Counted from the stretch's first letter, positions 1 to 9,980 are shown. The stretch is 64,000 nt of DNA from Symbiodinium natans (GCA_905221605.1 CAJNDS010002305.1:158501-222500); one strand, 5' to 3'. Program-made: numbers and translations. Notes: generated by a model from the letters alone, not told the origin.

Positions 1-822
1 TGCGAAAAGTTGTTTGTGGCTGGTTTTGAATATTTCAGCTCTGGCATGGGGACCGTGTGACATTGTGTCGGGTGCAGAAATTGAGAGACAGAGGGAATAG
101 GGAGGAATTGCAGGCGGGGGGGGGGGAACTCAAAGCCTATTCAAGAAGCTGGGGGCAAACAATTGAAAGCATTTTAGATTTTGTGTCGATTCGAGGACGG
201 CTTTTGCACCCTTGCCCGTCTGCCCCCGAGCGACTAGAAAATCCAATGAATCTGGAATTCCAGGCAAACAATTTGCCAGCCCAAAAGTTGGCCAAAAGCT
301 TGCCGGCCCTTCGGCCCAAGTCCCCAGTATTCTTTGCCTTCCGGCCCCGAGCGACTAGAAACTCCAAGGAATCAGAGGTTTCCAGGCGAACAATGTGCCA
401 GCCTAAAAAGTTAGCCAAAAGTTTGCCAGTGGCCGGAGGCCTTTGAAAAGCCACGTAATCCATGAAAAGGCCCTTCGGCGCAGACCGTCCCCACTGCAAG
501 CTTGGGGGGGGGGTTTCCTTTGCTGAGTTTGCCAGAAGTTTGCCAATGCAAAGTTTGGCAAGAGTCCCGAGTCCCAATGTCCCAAAGTGTTCGCAGCGAC
601 CGGAGAGTCTGAAGTGTCCTAAGTTTCCCAGCAAATGTTGAATTTGGAAGGGCTTTGGCTTGGTTTGGGCTGGCTCTGGCTTGGCTCGCTGCGAGTTGTG
701 ATTGGGTGGCCTTGGGGCGGGCATGTTTTCACACTACTGCGTTCAGCTGGCCGATGCTGCGCCCTGGCCCCTGGGCCCTGCACCCTCCCCCCCCCCCCCC
801 AAAAAAGTCCCCGCCAGTGTGA
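1..822. other. Unique stretch with an internal duplication
   Basis: No gene is recognised. A pyrimidine-poor TTTCAG lies near position 39, but the sequence after it hits a stop at once in the obvious frame. The middle holds a 121-bp direct duplication (separate entry). Homopolymer runs occur near 117-126 (G), 505-514 (G) and 787-800 (C). Open frames on both strands are low complexity and look accidental. Confidence 0.5.
224..431. repeat. Imperfect 121-bp tandem duplication
   Basis: CCCCGAGCGACTAGAAA starts at 224 and recurs at 345. Both copies continue through a CCAGGC-AACAAT-TGCCAGCC-AAAAGTT-GCCAAAAG pattern with scattered substitutions. A third, weaker echo (TTTGCCAGAAGTTTGCCAATG) follows near 528-547. 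Function unknown. Confidence 0.7.
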
Positions 823-827
823 ACTAT

Positions 828-966
828 GAACCCCAAACCCCCAAACCCAAACCCCAAACCCCAAACCCCAAACCCCAAACCCAAACCCCAAACCCCAAAC
901 CCCAAACCCCAAACCCCAAACCCCAAAAACCCTAAACCCTAAACCCTAAACCCTAAACCCTAAACC
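828..966 (-). repeat. Telomere-type array, C-rich, two variants
   Basis: The left two thirds are CCCCAAA heptamers. The last part, from about 925, switches to CCCTAAA. The abrupt change of variant inside one tract suggests local homogenisation of each sub-block. Confidence 0.9.
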
Positions 967-1028
967 CTCCTCAAGGGGCTTGGGATCCATTAAGGAGATC
1001 CCTGAACCCTGAAAGCCCCAGGATCGAG

Positions 1029-1098
1029 CCCTAAACCCTAAACCCTGAACCCTAAACCCTAAACCCTAAACCCTGAACCCTAAACCCTCAACCCTCCT
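1029..1098 (-). repeat. Degenerate CCCTAAA array
   Basis: About ten heptamers with CCCTGAA and CCCTCAA variants. It lies just left of the island at 1156-1204. Confidence 0.85.
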
Positions 1099-1155
1099 TA
1101 AGGGGCTAGGGTTCCAGGATCGAGCTTGACCCCGGCATCCGCTGGGGCGCTGCAG

Positions 1156-1204
1156 AGGCCGTGGCAGACTTGGGCCAAGCCCAAGCCTGAGCTGGAAAAC
1201 CAGG
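1156..1204 (+). CDS. Weak exon-like island between opposed arrays
   Basis: GCGCTGCAG precedes and CAGG|GTGGGG follows a 49-bp GC-rich segment. Two frames are open, so the reading frame cannot be chosen. It sits between a CCCTAAA array on the left and a GGGCTTA/TTTAGGG array on the right, the arrangement shared by better islands in this window. The protein is not recognised. Confidence 0.2.
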
Positions 1205-1214
1205 GTGGGGTTTC

Positions 1215-1322
1215 GGGCTTAGGGCTTAGGGCTTAGGGCTTAGGGCTTAGGGCTTAGGGCTTCGGGCTTCGGGCTTAGGGTTTAGGGTTTAGCATGGGGG
1301 TTTAGGGTTGAGGATTTAGGGT
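1215..1322 (+). repeat. Array of GGGCTTA then GGGTTTA
   Basis: Seven or so GGGCTTA units grade through TTCGGGC variants into TTTAGGG. Confidence 0.85.
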
Positions 1323-1502
1323 ACACAATTGAAGCTCTATGAGTCTATGAGCTCTCAAACTTAGACACCCCGGAATCAGTTGCCCTATCCATCATGGACA
1401 GTGCCGGAAGAGGGATAATGTTTGGAGATTATTTGCAAGAATGATCAGTTGTCCCCCCTGCTCACAGCGACAATTAAGAGAAACTCCTCGCTCCTGTGGT
1501 CA

Positions 1503-1644
1503 CCCTAAACCCTACTAAACCCTAAACCCTAAACCCTAAACCCTAAACCCTAAACCCTAAACCCTAAACCCTAAACCCTAAACCCTAAACCCTAAACCCT
1601 AAACCCTAAACCCTAAACCCTAAACCCTAAACCCAAAACCCTAA
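1503..1644 (-). repeat. CCCTAAA array, about 20 copies
   Basis: Nearly perfect heptamers with one short unit near the left end. Confidence 0.95.
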
Positions 1645-1859
1645 TCATTCTCGCTTCGAGCCTGGGTTCCCTTCCCAGACTAGTCCTCTTGTACATGCGC
1701 AACTGTGTGTCCTGGCTAGAATCGATCAACTCCACGATCATCCGCGTGATTTTGTTCGCAACATTCCGTTGATTCCCCAAACTTTTCCACAGGTTCAGGT
1801 TTCCGCAACTTTTCCGCGGATATTTTGCCACCTGTCCGCGCGCATTTTGAAGGGCTTGT

Positions 1860-2008
1860 GCCCTAAACCCTAAACCCTGAACCCTAAACCACTACACCCC
1901 AAACCCTAAACCCGAAACCCTAGACCCTACACCCCAAACCCCAAACCCCAAACCCCAAACCCCAAACCCCAAACCCTAAACCCCAAACCCCAAACCCTAA
2001 ACCCTAAT
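1860..2008 (-). repeat. Mixed CCCTAAA/CCCCAAA array
   Basis: Variants include CCCGAAA, CCCTAGA, CCCTACA and a block of CCCCAAA. It ends about 10 bp before a candidate acceptor CCCTAG at 2013-2018. Confidence 0.9.
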
Positions 2009-2018
2009 TAAACCCTAG

Positions 2019-2139
2019 CTGGAAGAAGACCTTGCGAGTACGACTTTGTGAGGAAGCTGGCAACGCAGCGGCCCTGGCGCTGGCCAAGGCCTCACCTCTT
2101 GGGGCTCGCAGGGGATTTATAGGCTTGGTTCATCTCAGG
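2019..2139 (+). CDS. Candidate internal exon
   Basis: The acceptor is CCCTAG, itself a telomere-repeat variant, and the island runs to the first GTTTAG of the right-hand array. With phase offset 1 the frame is open to the end and has mostly G/C third bases; the peptide includes EEAGNAAALALAKASPLGAR. A donor at GTTCAT (2128) is the alternative end. The product is not recognised. The Ala-rich helix-like composition and array bracketing match other islands here. Confidence 0.4.
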
Positions 2140-2190
2140 GTTTAGGGTTTAGGGTTTAGGGTTCAGGTTGTAAGGTTTAGGGTTCAGGGT
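2137..2190 (+). repeat. TTTAGGG array
   Basis: Short array with TTCAGGG variants; its first unit supplies a GTTTAG that could act as a donor. Confidence 0.85.
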
Positions 2191-2462
2191 AGTTACATGG
2201 GCCCTTACTCTGGTCCCTTACCTCCTTGAAAGGGTTCTGATGTAGGGGCCCTAAGGGAATCAGCGGGTTGTTACAGGGGGTTTGCGACAAACGACGTCCT
2301 ACTTCGAGTTTTGAGAGTTTAGTGCTTTTTTTCCATCTTGAAGCATTTCGGTGGTTTTAGTGGTTCCATTGTAGCTGTATTTCAGGAGTTTCGATTTGGG
2401 TGGGCGCATTCATTCTGTCCTTAGCCTTCAAAACTGGGGCCAAGACAAGATCAAAAGTGTGA

Positions 2463-2612
2463 TACCCCAAACTCGAAACCCTAAACCCGAAACCCTAAAC
2501 CCCAAACCCTAACCCCAAAATCCTCAACCCGCAACTCCTCAACCCTAAAACCTTGAACCCTAAACCCTAAACCCTCAACCCTCGACTCCTCAACCCCAAA
2601 ACCGTGAACCCT
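2463..2612 (-). repeat. Strongly degenerate CCCTAAA array
   Basis: Heptamers mixed with CCTCAAC, CCCGAAA and CCTTGAA variants; visibly older than its neighbours. Confidence 0.8.
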
Positions 2613-2682
2613 CATCTGGGGGCAAAAAAAGTTCCCTTGACCTTGCACGTGCCGGTCCAACTCCCGGAGCAAAACTCACGCG

Positions 2683-2778
2683 GGCAACAAGAAGCCCCCA
2701 ATGAGCTTTTGCTAGGGTTTAGGATTTAGGGTTTAGGGATTAGGGTTTAGGGTTTAGGGTTTGGGGCTTCTTGTTGCC
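2683..2778. repeat. 16-bp inverted repeat enclosing a TTTAGGG array
   Basis: GGCAACAAGAAGCCCC at 2683-2698 is the exact reverse complement of 2763-2778. A TTTAGGG array lies in the loop. Confidence 0.85.
2713..2766 (+). repeat. TTTAGGG array
   Basis: Seven to eight units, one GATTTAGG variant, in the loop of the 2683-2778 inverted repeat. Confidence 0.9.
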
Positions 2779-3620
2779 AAGAAGAATAAGTTTCTATGTA
2801 TATATATATATATATGTATATCGATGTACACATATATACCTGTCTGCGTATACATACATGCATTTTTGCAGTATACTCGTTCGCATTCAGATTCGCTTAG
2901 ATGGTCATGTTCAAAGGCTACGCCCTATGAAATCCTCTTCTGCGGCCTACCAGTTCGTAACAAAACATCGTGAGAACTGTTTTTTTCAGAGGTTGCAGCC
3001 TAAGAAATCTTCGTCTGGGCTTCCTTCGTAATTCATTGAAAATTGATTTCGCATAAGCAGCCAGAGTTCTATATATTTCAGAGGCCACACCCTAAGATAT
3101 GAGCCTCATTCGTAATTAAATCTACTTAGAGTTCAATATTCCGGATGTTGTGGGTTTTGCCTAGGGTTAAGGGTTTCAAGAGTTCAGGGTTTGGGGCTGT
3201 TCAGGGTTGCAGGTTTTGGGCTTTTAGGGTTTGGGGTGGGGGGGGGGGGTGGGGCACCTTAGGCTTATTGCTTTGCTGCCAGGCGCTCTTGCAGCGCAAG
3301 CCCGGTCAAGTGGCGTCAGACACCTTCGCCGGGTGCCCTGGAACTGCAAAGCCCGCAATTTCGCCCACATCGCTCTCCCCCGCCAAGCATTGTGCAGCTT
3401 GGGCGCCTAGCGATTCAGGTATCCAGGGTTTCGGGATGCTTCTGGCCTTGTGTTGTGGGGCCGTCTTGGATTTCAGGTTCACCCCCGCCACAACCCAAAT
3501 CCTACCTCCGAAACCCTAAATAGATCCTGCGCCTCCAATCCAGAGGCCCAGCATTCAAAACAGGTCTAGACAAAGCACCCTCGACCCGAAACCCCCAACT
3601 TAATCTGTACAACCCGGAAA
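2779..3620. other. Unique stretch, no gene recognised
   Basis: It starts with a (TA)n microsatellite at about 2799-2821. Two related segments near 2986-3040 and 3079-3120 share TTCAGAGG, CC(C)TAAGA and TTCGTAAT blocks, so they look like an old short duplication. A G run interrupts 3237-3250. A 124-residue frame at 3145-3519 has no recognisable domain and is not called. Confidence 0.4.
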
Positions 3621-3625
3621 GTCTC

Positions 3626-3744
3626 CCTAAACCCTAAACCCCAAACCCCAAACCCCAAACCCCAAACCCCAAACCCTAAACCCTAAACCCTAAACCCTAA
3701 ACCCTGAACCCTGAACCCTAAACCCTAAACCCGAAACCCAGCCC
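3626..3744 (-). repeat. CCCTAAA/CCCCAAA array
   Basis: About 17 units; the left part is CCCCAAA, the right CCCTAAA with CCCTGAA variants. Confidence 0.9.
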
Positions 3745-3835
3745 TGAAAACCCGCAGGCCCAAATACAGCTCGCTAGCCCAGGTTAGGACCGGCATCGTC
3801 GGGGCGCCCGGTGTAGTGGGTTCAGGGAGTTCAGG

Positions 3836-3899
3836 CGGTTTAGGGTTTAGGGTTTAGGGTTTGGGGTTTAGGGTTTAGGGTTTGGGGTTTAGGGTTTAA
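3836..3899 (+). repeat. TTTAGGG array
   Basis: Nine units with two TTTGGGG variants; it lies 91 bp right of an opposed array. Confidence 0.9.
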
Positions 3900-3937
3900 G
3901 GCAATCCTACAGACCCCAGGGGGGGTGGGGGTTGGGT

Positions 3938-4022
3938 TGGGATGTTCCCCCTTATGCTGACAGCTCCTTCATAGGAATTATCGTACCGATTAAGGACTGT
4001 GAGTATAAGGGGGAACATCCCA
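3938..4022. mobile_element. Foldback (MITE-like) element, family A
   Basis: An 85-bp element whose ends are inverted repeats of about 31 bp: TGGGATGTTCCCCCTTAT on the left is mirrored by ATAAGGGGGAACATCCCA on the right. It has no coding capacity. Related copies are at 33962, 44551, 61035 and, more diverged, 26808 and 58349. It would fold into a near-complete hairpin. No clear target duplication is visible. Confidence 0.75.
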
Positions 4023-4225
4023 CGGGTAAGGCTTTGTGAGGCTTTGTGTGGTTGTGTTCGCCTCATGCTGGCTCTTTGATGTCCTTTGTGCCCAACACAG
4101 CTGCAGAAAGTGTGAGAAAGTCTCATCTCGAAGAGTTTTCGAGACGCCCGCAAAGTCTTTAGGCCGCTGAGTCCCCCCAAAGCTCAAAGGCTCAAAGTGA
4201 CCTCAGACACGAGCTGCATTTACTT

Positions 4226-4332
4226 ACTGTTTTGGTAAGAAGGGAATGGGGGAGAATAGGGTACCCTACAGAATCCCTTAAAAGGGTATATGTAGGCCCT
4301 AATTCCCTCATTCCCTGCTAGCCAACAGCAAG
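4226..4332. mobile_element. Foldback element, family C
   Basis: The left arm (GGTAAGAAGGGAATGGGGGA region) and right arm (AATTCCCTCATTCCCTGCTAG region) are inverted copies around an AT-rich centre. The right end finishes CAACAGCAAG, identical to the right end of the copy near 42488. A further copy is at 50789-50928. Confidence 0.7.
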
Positions 4333-4465
4333 TGTATTTCCAACGGATCTCCCTGGGCCTGGGTCGCCCAAACATTCTCTTGGTAGCCCAGTGGTACCCA
4401 TTACCCTTTTTTTGTCCAAAAAAGGGTGCCCTTACTATAATATAGTTACCAAGTTCTCCCTTCAG

Positions 4466-4541
4466 CGAGGCTCAGTCCATCGGCAACCTCGGCGGATGCG
4501 CGCGCGGCTCGGGCGCCGTGGCGCTCTCCCGCGCTCTCCAG
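4466..4541 (+). CDS. Candidate internal exon, canonical splice sites
   Basis: TTCTCCCTTCAG precedes and CCAG|GTCAAAG follows a 76-bp island. With one leading base the frame gives 25 codons, rich in Gly and Ala (NLGGCARGSGAVALSRALQ), nearly all with G/C third bases, ending in phase 0. The product is not recognised. A TTTAGGG array starts 42 bp past the donor, inside the presumed intron. Confidence 0.55.
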
Positions 4542-4582
4542 GTCAAAGTCCCAGCGTGACGGTCTGTGCGCATAAGCCAGTT

Positions 4583-4663
4583 AGGGTTTAGGGTTTAGGG
4601 TTTAGGGTTCAGGGTTCAGGGTTTAGGGTTTAGGGTTTAGGGTTTAGGGTTTAGGGTTTAGGG
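4583..4663 (+). repeat. TTTAGGG array
   Basis: About 11 units with TTCAGGG variants. Confidence 0.92.
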
Positions 4664-5057
4664 CATCATGGCGCAAGGGACATTGACTCATTGACACCTG
4701 ACTTCTGAGTTCAGAACTGTTGCAAGCTTCTACGTCTGCGCTGGATTAGCCATGCCATCGCAGAAACCCTTGAGCCCTCGTCTGCAGGATGACCGCGACG
4801 CGCGGGTACGCAGGTGGGGAAGTCCATGGAGTCTGTGGAAAGCTCCAAATCCCTGTTTGTTTCAGGCTCAGCTTGAGCGATGTTGAGGGTGGGAGGTCGA
4901 GAGTTGGATCTCAATGGCTTTCAATCTCGAGGCTTCATTCGCCCTGAACCGCAATGCCATGTCGTCTTCGCCATGGCCTGCAAAGTGTCATCCATGCCCA
5001 AGGAAGTCTTGATGGAAGGCATCACAGACCGAAGCTGGGAGGTTGGTAGTCTCCCCA
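4664..5057. other. Unique stretch, nothing certain
   Basis: A 61-residue frame at 4880-5065 exists on the + strand but has no recognisable family and runs into the array. No splice-bounded island stands out. Confidence 0.35.
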
Positions 5058-5096
5058 GGGTTTAGGGTTTAGGGTTTAGGGTTTGGGGTTTAGGGT
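5058..5096 (+). repeat. Short TTTAGGG array
   Basis: Five to six units, one TTTGGGG. Confidence 0.88.
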
Positions 5097-5171
5097 GTGC
5101 ATGGCCCGGAGGAGCCCTTGGTTCCCAGAAGCCCAGGGACCTCGAGCTGTCGCGGTTGTCAAATCACGCGA

Positions 5172-5350
5172 ACCCAGAGAGCCCAAGACCTCTTAACTGA
5201 GGAAGATCGCCTAAGTTATAAAGGGGTCCTTATTATGATTTAAGGAATCCGAAACCCTAAACCCTAAACCCTAAACCCTAAACCCTAAACCCTAAACCCT
5301 AAACCCTAAACCCTAAACCCTAAGGGGTATTGGGCTCTTTGGGAAGTTGC
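5172..5350. mobile_element. Foldback element, family B, split by a CCCTAAA array
   Basis: The left arm begins CCCAGAGAGCCCAAGACC. The matching right arm, GGGGTATTGGGCTCTTTGGG, is found only after the telomere-type array at 5250-5322. Uninterrupted family B copies are at 17826-17958 and 31590-31688, so the array appears to lie inside the element. Confidence 0.6.
5250..5322 (-). repeat. CCCTAAA array inside a foldback element
   Basis: About ten perfect heptamers. Confidence 0.95.
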
Positions 5351-5372
5351 GGGTCCATTCGTTGCCTGGCAG

Positions 5373-5448
5373 GCGGGCTGCGATGGCTCTGGGCCAGCTC
5401 GGGGGTGTTGTAGCAGGCTGGGCAGCCGCTTTTTGGGGGCTCGGAAGG
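5373..5448 (+). CDS. Candidate internal exon
   Basis: TTGCCTGGCAG precedes a 76-bp island that ends exactly where GTTTAGGG begins. With one leading base there are 25 open codons, ending in phase 0, encoding a small hydrophobic, Gly/Ala-rich segment (MALGQLGGVVAGWAAAFWGL), perhaps part of a membrane helix. It shares the length and phase of the island at 4466. A shifted frame is also open, so the frame choice rests on G/C third bases. Confidence 0.45.
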
Positions 5449-5521
5449 GTTTAGGGTTTAGGGTTTAGGGTTTAGGGTTTAGGGGTTTGGGGTTTAGGGT
5501 TTAGGGTTTAGGGTTTTAGGG
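5447..5521 (+). repeat. TTTAGGG array
   Basis: About ten units, one 8-mer and one TTTGGGG. Confidence 0.92.
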
Positions 5522-6681
5522 ATAGGCGATTCGGTCTTTCCATAAGCAACACCTGACATCTCCCTTGGTTTTGCTCTTTGGTGCCTCATCCAAACATCTT
5601 CTCTTAAGCAAGCGCACCCTTCTGATCATCGGAACTTAGAGTATGGTTCTGTCCAGTTCTGTTCTGTCCAATACATGTTGTCTTGGGATTCACCCCCCCC
5701 CCCCCAAAAAAAAAAGGGCAGCGCAGAGCCTGAGATGTTGTCTTTGCTTTTCGGAATTGACGATAAGTGCCCCCGTTTCAGAGTTAGTACAACTGATACA
5801 ACGAATACAACTGGTGCGCTGAATGCAATGAATACGTATAGAACAAACACGCATGAATATGATGGATATGACAACGAATATAAAGCAGAACATGAGTCTA
5901 CTGACCAGAATGAATGCAAATACTGGATACAATGAAGATAATTGAAATAGGAGTATGAAAGCCATAGGGAATAAAATGAATGCTGCATATCATGCATGTT
6001 TACTGGTACTGGCTGTACGAAGTTCACTTGGTTGGTCAACATTTCGTGTTGTTTTTGGAGCCGGCTCGAAAAGCCTAAAAACTCAACTTGCTTGGGTTAC
6101 CAAACTCGAACCGCCTCGAAAAAACACTAAAACCCCAAATCCCACAAACTATGGTCCTCGGCCTGGGTTGTCTTTTTGAGCAGGCTCTGCTGTCTTTACC
6201 CTTGCAAATTGTCAGTCAGCAAAGCTAAAACGGTAGGTCCTATGCGGGGGTGGTAGCATAGGTAAATACATCTGTATGTAAACATTTAGTGGTCATGCTG
6301 AGTCCTCGCACAGATCCCACAAGCCCGAAACGCTTGTCTCCGCCTGCACGTCCAAGAACATAGGCGGCATAGTGCTGGAAACTCCGAAAGCCCACCACTC
6401 TTTCTAGACCGTACGCAACTTCTTGAACCAGCCGCCTTCAACGCGGCTGAATTGGAAACGAATGTTGCAGTTGTGCGCATAAGCCAGGCACAAGTTTACT
6501 ACTCGCAGTTGGCTTCGCCACAAGTGGGTTAGACTTGTTGACGAAACTCATCAGGTGTAGTGACCAAACCCTAAAACCTAAATCCCTTCATTCCAAGCCC
6601 GAGAGCTGGTAGAGGTACACACGGCGCCACTGCGATCTCCCGAGGGCTGGGGGTGGACAAAGACTTCTCAGCATCCTGGCG
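5522..6681. other. Unique stretch, no gene recognised
   Basis: An A/C homopolymer junction lies at about 5693-5716. The next 230 bp is A-rich with many GAAT/ATAC words and overlapping open frames on both strands, which marks simple sequence. The last 90 bp before the array is GC-rich and open in two frames, but no acceptor is clear. Confidence 0.35.
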
Positions 6682-6767
6682 GTTTAGGGTTTAGGGTTTC
6701 AGGGTTCAGGGTTGAGGGTTTAGGGTTTAGGGTTGAGGGTTTAGGGTTTAGGGTTTAGGGTTTAGGG
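6682..6767 (+). repeat. TTTAGGG array
   Basis: About 12 units with GTTGAGGG and TTCAGGG variants. Confidence 0.92.
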
Positions 6768-6863
6768 TAACAATTTTCGAGCGGGTCTGGCATTGGAGGG
6801 TTCCAGCTTTTGGGAGCTCTCAGGTCTGAGCATTCGGCTTGGCAGGTTCTAAGCCCCCTGTAA

Positions 6864-6950
6864 GGGTTTAGGGTTTAGGGTTTAGGGTTTAGGGTTTAGG
6901 GTTTACGGTTTAGGGTTTAGGGCTTAGGGCTTAGGGTTTAGGGTTTAGGG
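6864..6950 (+). repeat. TTTAGGG array
   Basis: About 12 units including GCTTAGG variants. Confidence 0.92.
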
Positions 6951-7209
6951 ACCCCTAAACCGCCACAAAGGGGGCTTTGACTCTTGATCCGAGCACGGGC
7001 CTCACTTTCCCTCCCCTTCGGACGGACATGCTCTTTCTTGATGGTGGGCTCTTGTGGACGGCGCTGTTCCTCGTTTAGGGCTCTATGACGGGCCTGCCGA
7101 CTCGACTTGCAGGTGACTTGCGGTTGCATGTTGGTGACTTGCGCTGTGGGGGCCATTTTCGTGATGTATCTGACATGTACTAGGTAGGCCCTTGGGACAT
7201 GTTAATGTT

Positions 7210-7514
7210 CCCTAAACCCTAAACCCTAAACCCTAAACCCTAAACCCTAAACCCTAAACCCTAAACCCTAAACCCTAAACCCTAAACCCTAAACCCTAAA
7301 CCCTAAACCCTAAAACCCTAAACCCTAAACCCTAAACCCTAAACCCTAAACCCTAAACCCTAAACCCTAAACCCTAAACCCTAAACCCTAAACCCTAAAC
7401 CCTAAACCCTAAACCCTAAACCCTAAACCCTAAACCCTAAACCCTAAACCCTAAACCCTAAACCCTACACCCTACACCCTAAACCCTAAACCCTCAACCC
7501 TAAACCCTAAACCT
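7210..7514 (-). repeat. Long CCCTAAA array, about 43 copies
   Basis: One of the longest arrays in the window. Near-perfect, with variants (CCCTACA, CCCTCAA) only at the right end and one 8-mer in the middle. Confidence 0.97.
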
Positions 7515-7591
7515 TATCGGGTTTAAGAGGATGGTGTTCAGGAACATTTTTGCTGAGGGTCCTAGGGCCCATCCTGGGTTGAAAGTTGACT

Positions 7592-7708
7592 AAGCCCTAA
7601 ACCCTAAACCCTAAACCCTAAACCCTAAACCCTAAACCCTAAACCCGAAACCCTAAACCCTAAATCCTACACCCTAAACCCTAAACCCTAAACCCTAAAC
7701 CCTAAACC
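7592..7708 (-). repeat. CCCTAAA array
   Basis: About 16 units. It ends some 15 bp before the candidate acceptor of the exon at 7724. Confidence 0.95.
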
Positions 7709-7723
7709 GATGTGCATCGCGAG

Positions 7724-7772
7724 GTCCGATGCCGCTGTGCCGAGGCTTTGGGCGCCTTCGGCCCCATCGCGG
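7724..7772 (+). CDS. Candidate exon, HEAT-repeat-like helix
   Basis: GCATCGCGAG precedes and GCGG|GTGAGGTA follows 49 bp encoding VRCRCAEALGAFGPIA plus one base. The pattern V-R-x-x-x-A-E-A-L-G-A-x-G resembles the first helix of a HEAT repeat, a scaffold made of stacked helix pairs. The donor fits the consensus well. The end phase (one base over) matches the start phase of the similar exon at 15913, 8.1 kb away. Too short for a certain family call. Confidence 0.45.
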
Positions 7773-7780
7773 GTGAGGTA

Positions 7781-7832
7781 GGGTTTAGGGTTTAGGGTTT
7801 AGGGTTTAGGGTTTATGGTTTAGGGTTTAGGG
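7781..7832 (+). repeat. TTTAGGG array
   Basis: Seven units, starting 8 bp after a GTGAGGTA donor. Confidence 0.92.
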
Positions 7833-7900
7833 GGGTAGGGGTGAGGGGGGGCGAAGGGGGGTCAACAGAGAGGCGAGTCAGGCCATGCTAAGGCAACAAG

Positions 7901-7940
7901 CCTAAACCCTAAACCCTAAACCCTAGACCCTAAACCCCCA
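7901..7940 (-). repeat. Short CCCTAAA array
   Basis: Five units with CCCTAGA and CCCCCAC variants. Confidence 0.85.
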
Positions 7941-9045
7941 CCCTGGAACCTAAGGCGTTTTGGGGCTTTCAGGCTGAAGGGGGTTTGGGTTTTTGTTGGG
8001 AGCCTTGGGGTTTTAAGCTTCGGGTTTGGGGTTTGAAGGCTTAGGGGTTTGGGGACTTACAAGGGCTCTACCTCGTAAGCTAAACCAAGCTTCTCGCCCC
8101 GTTTCAGAATTGAAAGAACCGCAGCGCGGAATACTAAGGCCCCCCGTCCTCAAGACTCCTAAACTCTAATTCACCCCTACATTTTCCTAGGCCTCCAAAC
8201 TTTTTCCTTTAAACATGGGGGTTTTTATGCCACAGGTTTGCTCTTGCTCCATTTGCAAGTCAAAAGCAGTCTTTGGACCAGATTCCGGGCCAAAAAGTTT
8301 CTTCAAGGTTTGGGAGATTTGCTAAATCACAAGTTCGGATGAAGCACTCCAATGAACCCATGCTCGATTTTTTAATGCCTGCGACGTGGCTGCAAACCCA
8401 GCCTGGTGACAGGACAGCGCCAGGGCCCTGATCAAGGCGAGCTGGCATCCTGGGTCTGCGGGAGAATGGTTTCGGGATCTTGAGGGTTTAGGGTTTAGGG
8501 TTTAGGGTAAAGTATTGGAGGCGCAACTGAGCAGTCGGTGCCAAAACCATGCAGCCCTGCGCGTTTTGCCGCTTCTGGCAGGCTTTAGCAGAGGACGCGG
8601 AGGTTGATGTTCGCTGGCGCGCTGCTCTCTCCTTAGGCCGGGTGCTTCGCATCTTTGCGGCGGCTCATTCTTGTTTCCGAGACGGCCTGCGGGGATGTGT
8701 GTGGTGACATCAAAGTGTTTCGAGAAGCTTCGGGTTGCTGCTGAGCTCATGAACTTGGCCAAGGTCTGCAAGGCAATCTGAAGTCCTGTGTTTGAGGCAG
8801 CCTGAGCCATGTCGGTATCTCTCTGTAAACTGTAAATTCGTTGCTCGTGCGGCCAACTTCTGCGGAGCTTCTACGGGATTCTCTGTCTCCCTGAGGTTGT
8901 TGGTTTTGTGGGCTTGGGCAATAGAGCGTCTTGCCAAATACAAGTAGAGCAATTGGACAAGAATCTTGATTTGTTGATACCTTGGAAGTGGGCCCGGTGT
9001 TTTTTTTTCCTAACGTTGGCCCTGGCTTGGCGGCCTTGGTAACGT
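7941..9045. other. Unique stretch, no gene recognised
   Basis: Mixed sequence with a three-unit TTTAGGG tract at 8484-8510. Frames of 80-100 residues on the - strand (8502-8952) overlap one another in different phases and have no recognisable domain. Confidence 0.35.
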
Positions 9046-9255
9046 TGGCCCCAGGCCTTCTGGTGACCTGGTCCCCTGGTCCTCTGGTCCCCTGGTCCTC
9101 TGGTCCCCTGGTCCTCTGGTCCCCTGGTGCTTTGGCCCTCTGGTCGCTTGGTCTTCTGGTCCTCTGGCCTTCTGGTCCCTTGGTCCTCTGGGCCTACGGT
9201 CCTCTGGTGCTCAGGTCCCATGGTCCTCTCGTCCTCTGGTCCCGTGGTCAGCTTT
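9046..9255. repeat. CCTCTGGTCC-type decamer minisatellite
   Basis: About 20 degenerate units of CTGGTCC(C/T)CT. The apparent reverse-strand protein GPEDQRTRGPGDQ is simply the repeat translated. Confidence 0.9.
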
Positions 9256-9289
9256 TCTTGTTTTTATTGATGTACTTGTTTCGGACATC

Positions 9290-9856
9290 ATGATAATGGT
9301 ATAGTTACTATGTAGTATAACAGAAGAATTTATGTATATATATATATGTCTATATAAACATAGTATAATGTAATATAATCATATATTATATATATAAATA
9401 TATAATTTCATATAATTTCCTATAATATAATATAATATAGTATCATATAATATACTATAATATACTATAGTATAATATAAAATATGATATAGTATAATAT
9501 TTAACATAATAATATATATATATATATATAATATAATAATATTAATATATAATATAATAGATAATATATAATATTATAAATATAAAATATATACTATATA
9601 CTAATCTATAATATAATTTGATATCATCGAATATAATATAATATAACACATTAATATATTGCAAGAATATCTTGCAATAAAATAGAATATGATATGATAT
9701 AGTATAATTGAACACAAATACAAACATAATTATACATATAATATAGCTCAATGCAATATAAGATAATATGACATAACATAAGATAAGATAACATAATACA
9801 ATTTTATGTAATGTAATATCGTATAATATCATTCAGTATGATAAATGTAATCAAGC

Positions 9857-9887
<31 letters not shown>

Positions 9888-9960
9888 TGTATGTATGTAT
9901 GTATGTGTATATATATGTATATATATATATAAAGTCATAAAGTCCAATTCATAGTACACA
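9290..9960. repeat. AT-rich simple-sequence island with a (TATG)n block
   Basis: TATA/AATATAAT words dominate. A clean (GTAT)n tetramer run lies at about 9858-9907. No frame is credible; the 96-residue reverse frame is low complexity. Confidence 0.9.
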
Positions 9961-9980
9961 ATACATATTTATATTGTTCT

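Noticed and set aside
1503-7708. True chromosome end
   Set aside because: Arrays of both orientations are scattered across all 64 kb with unique DNA on both sides, so they are interstitial.
8871-9293. Gly-Pro-Glu-Asp-Gln repeat frame (-) and Leu/Pro/Trp frame (+)
   Set aside because: Both are translations of a ten-base minisatellite.
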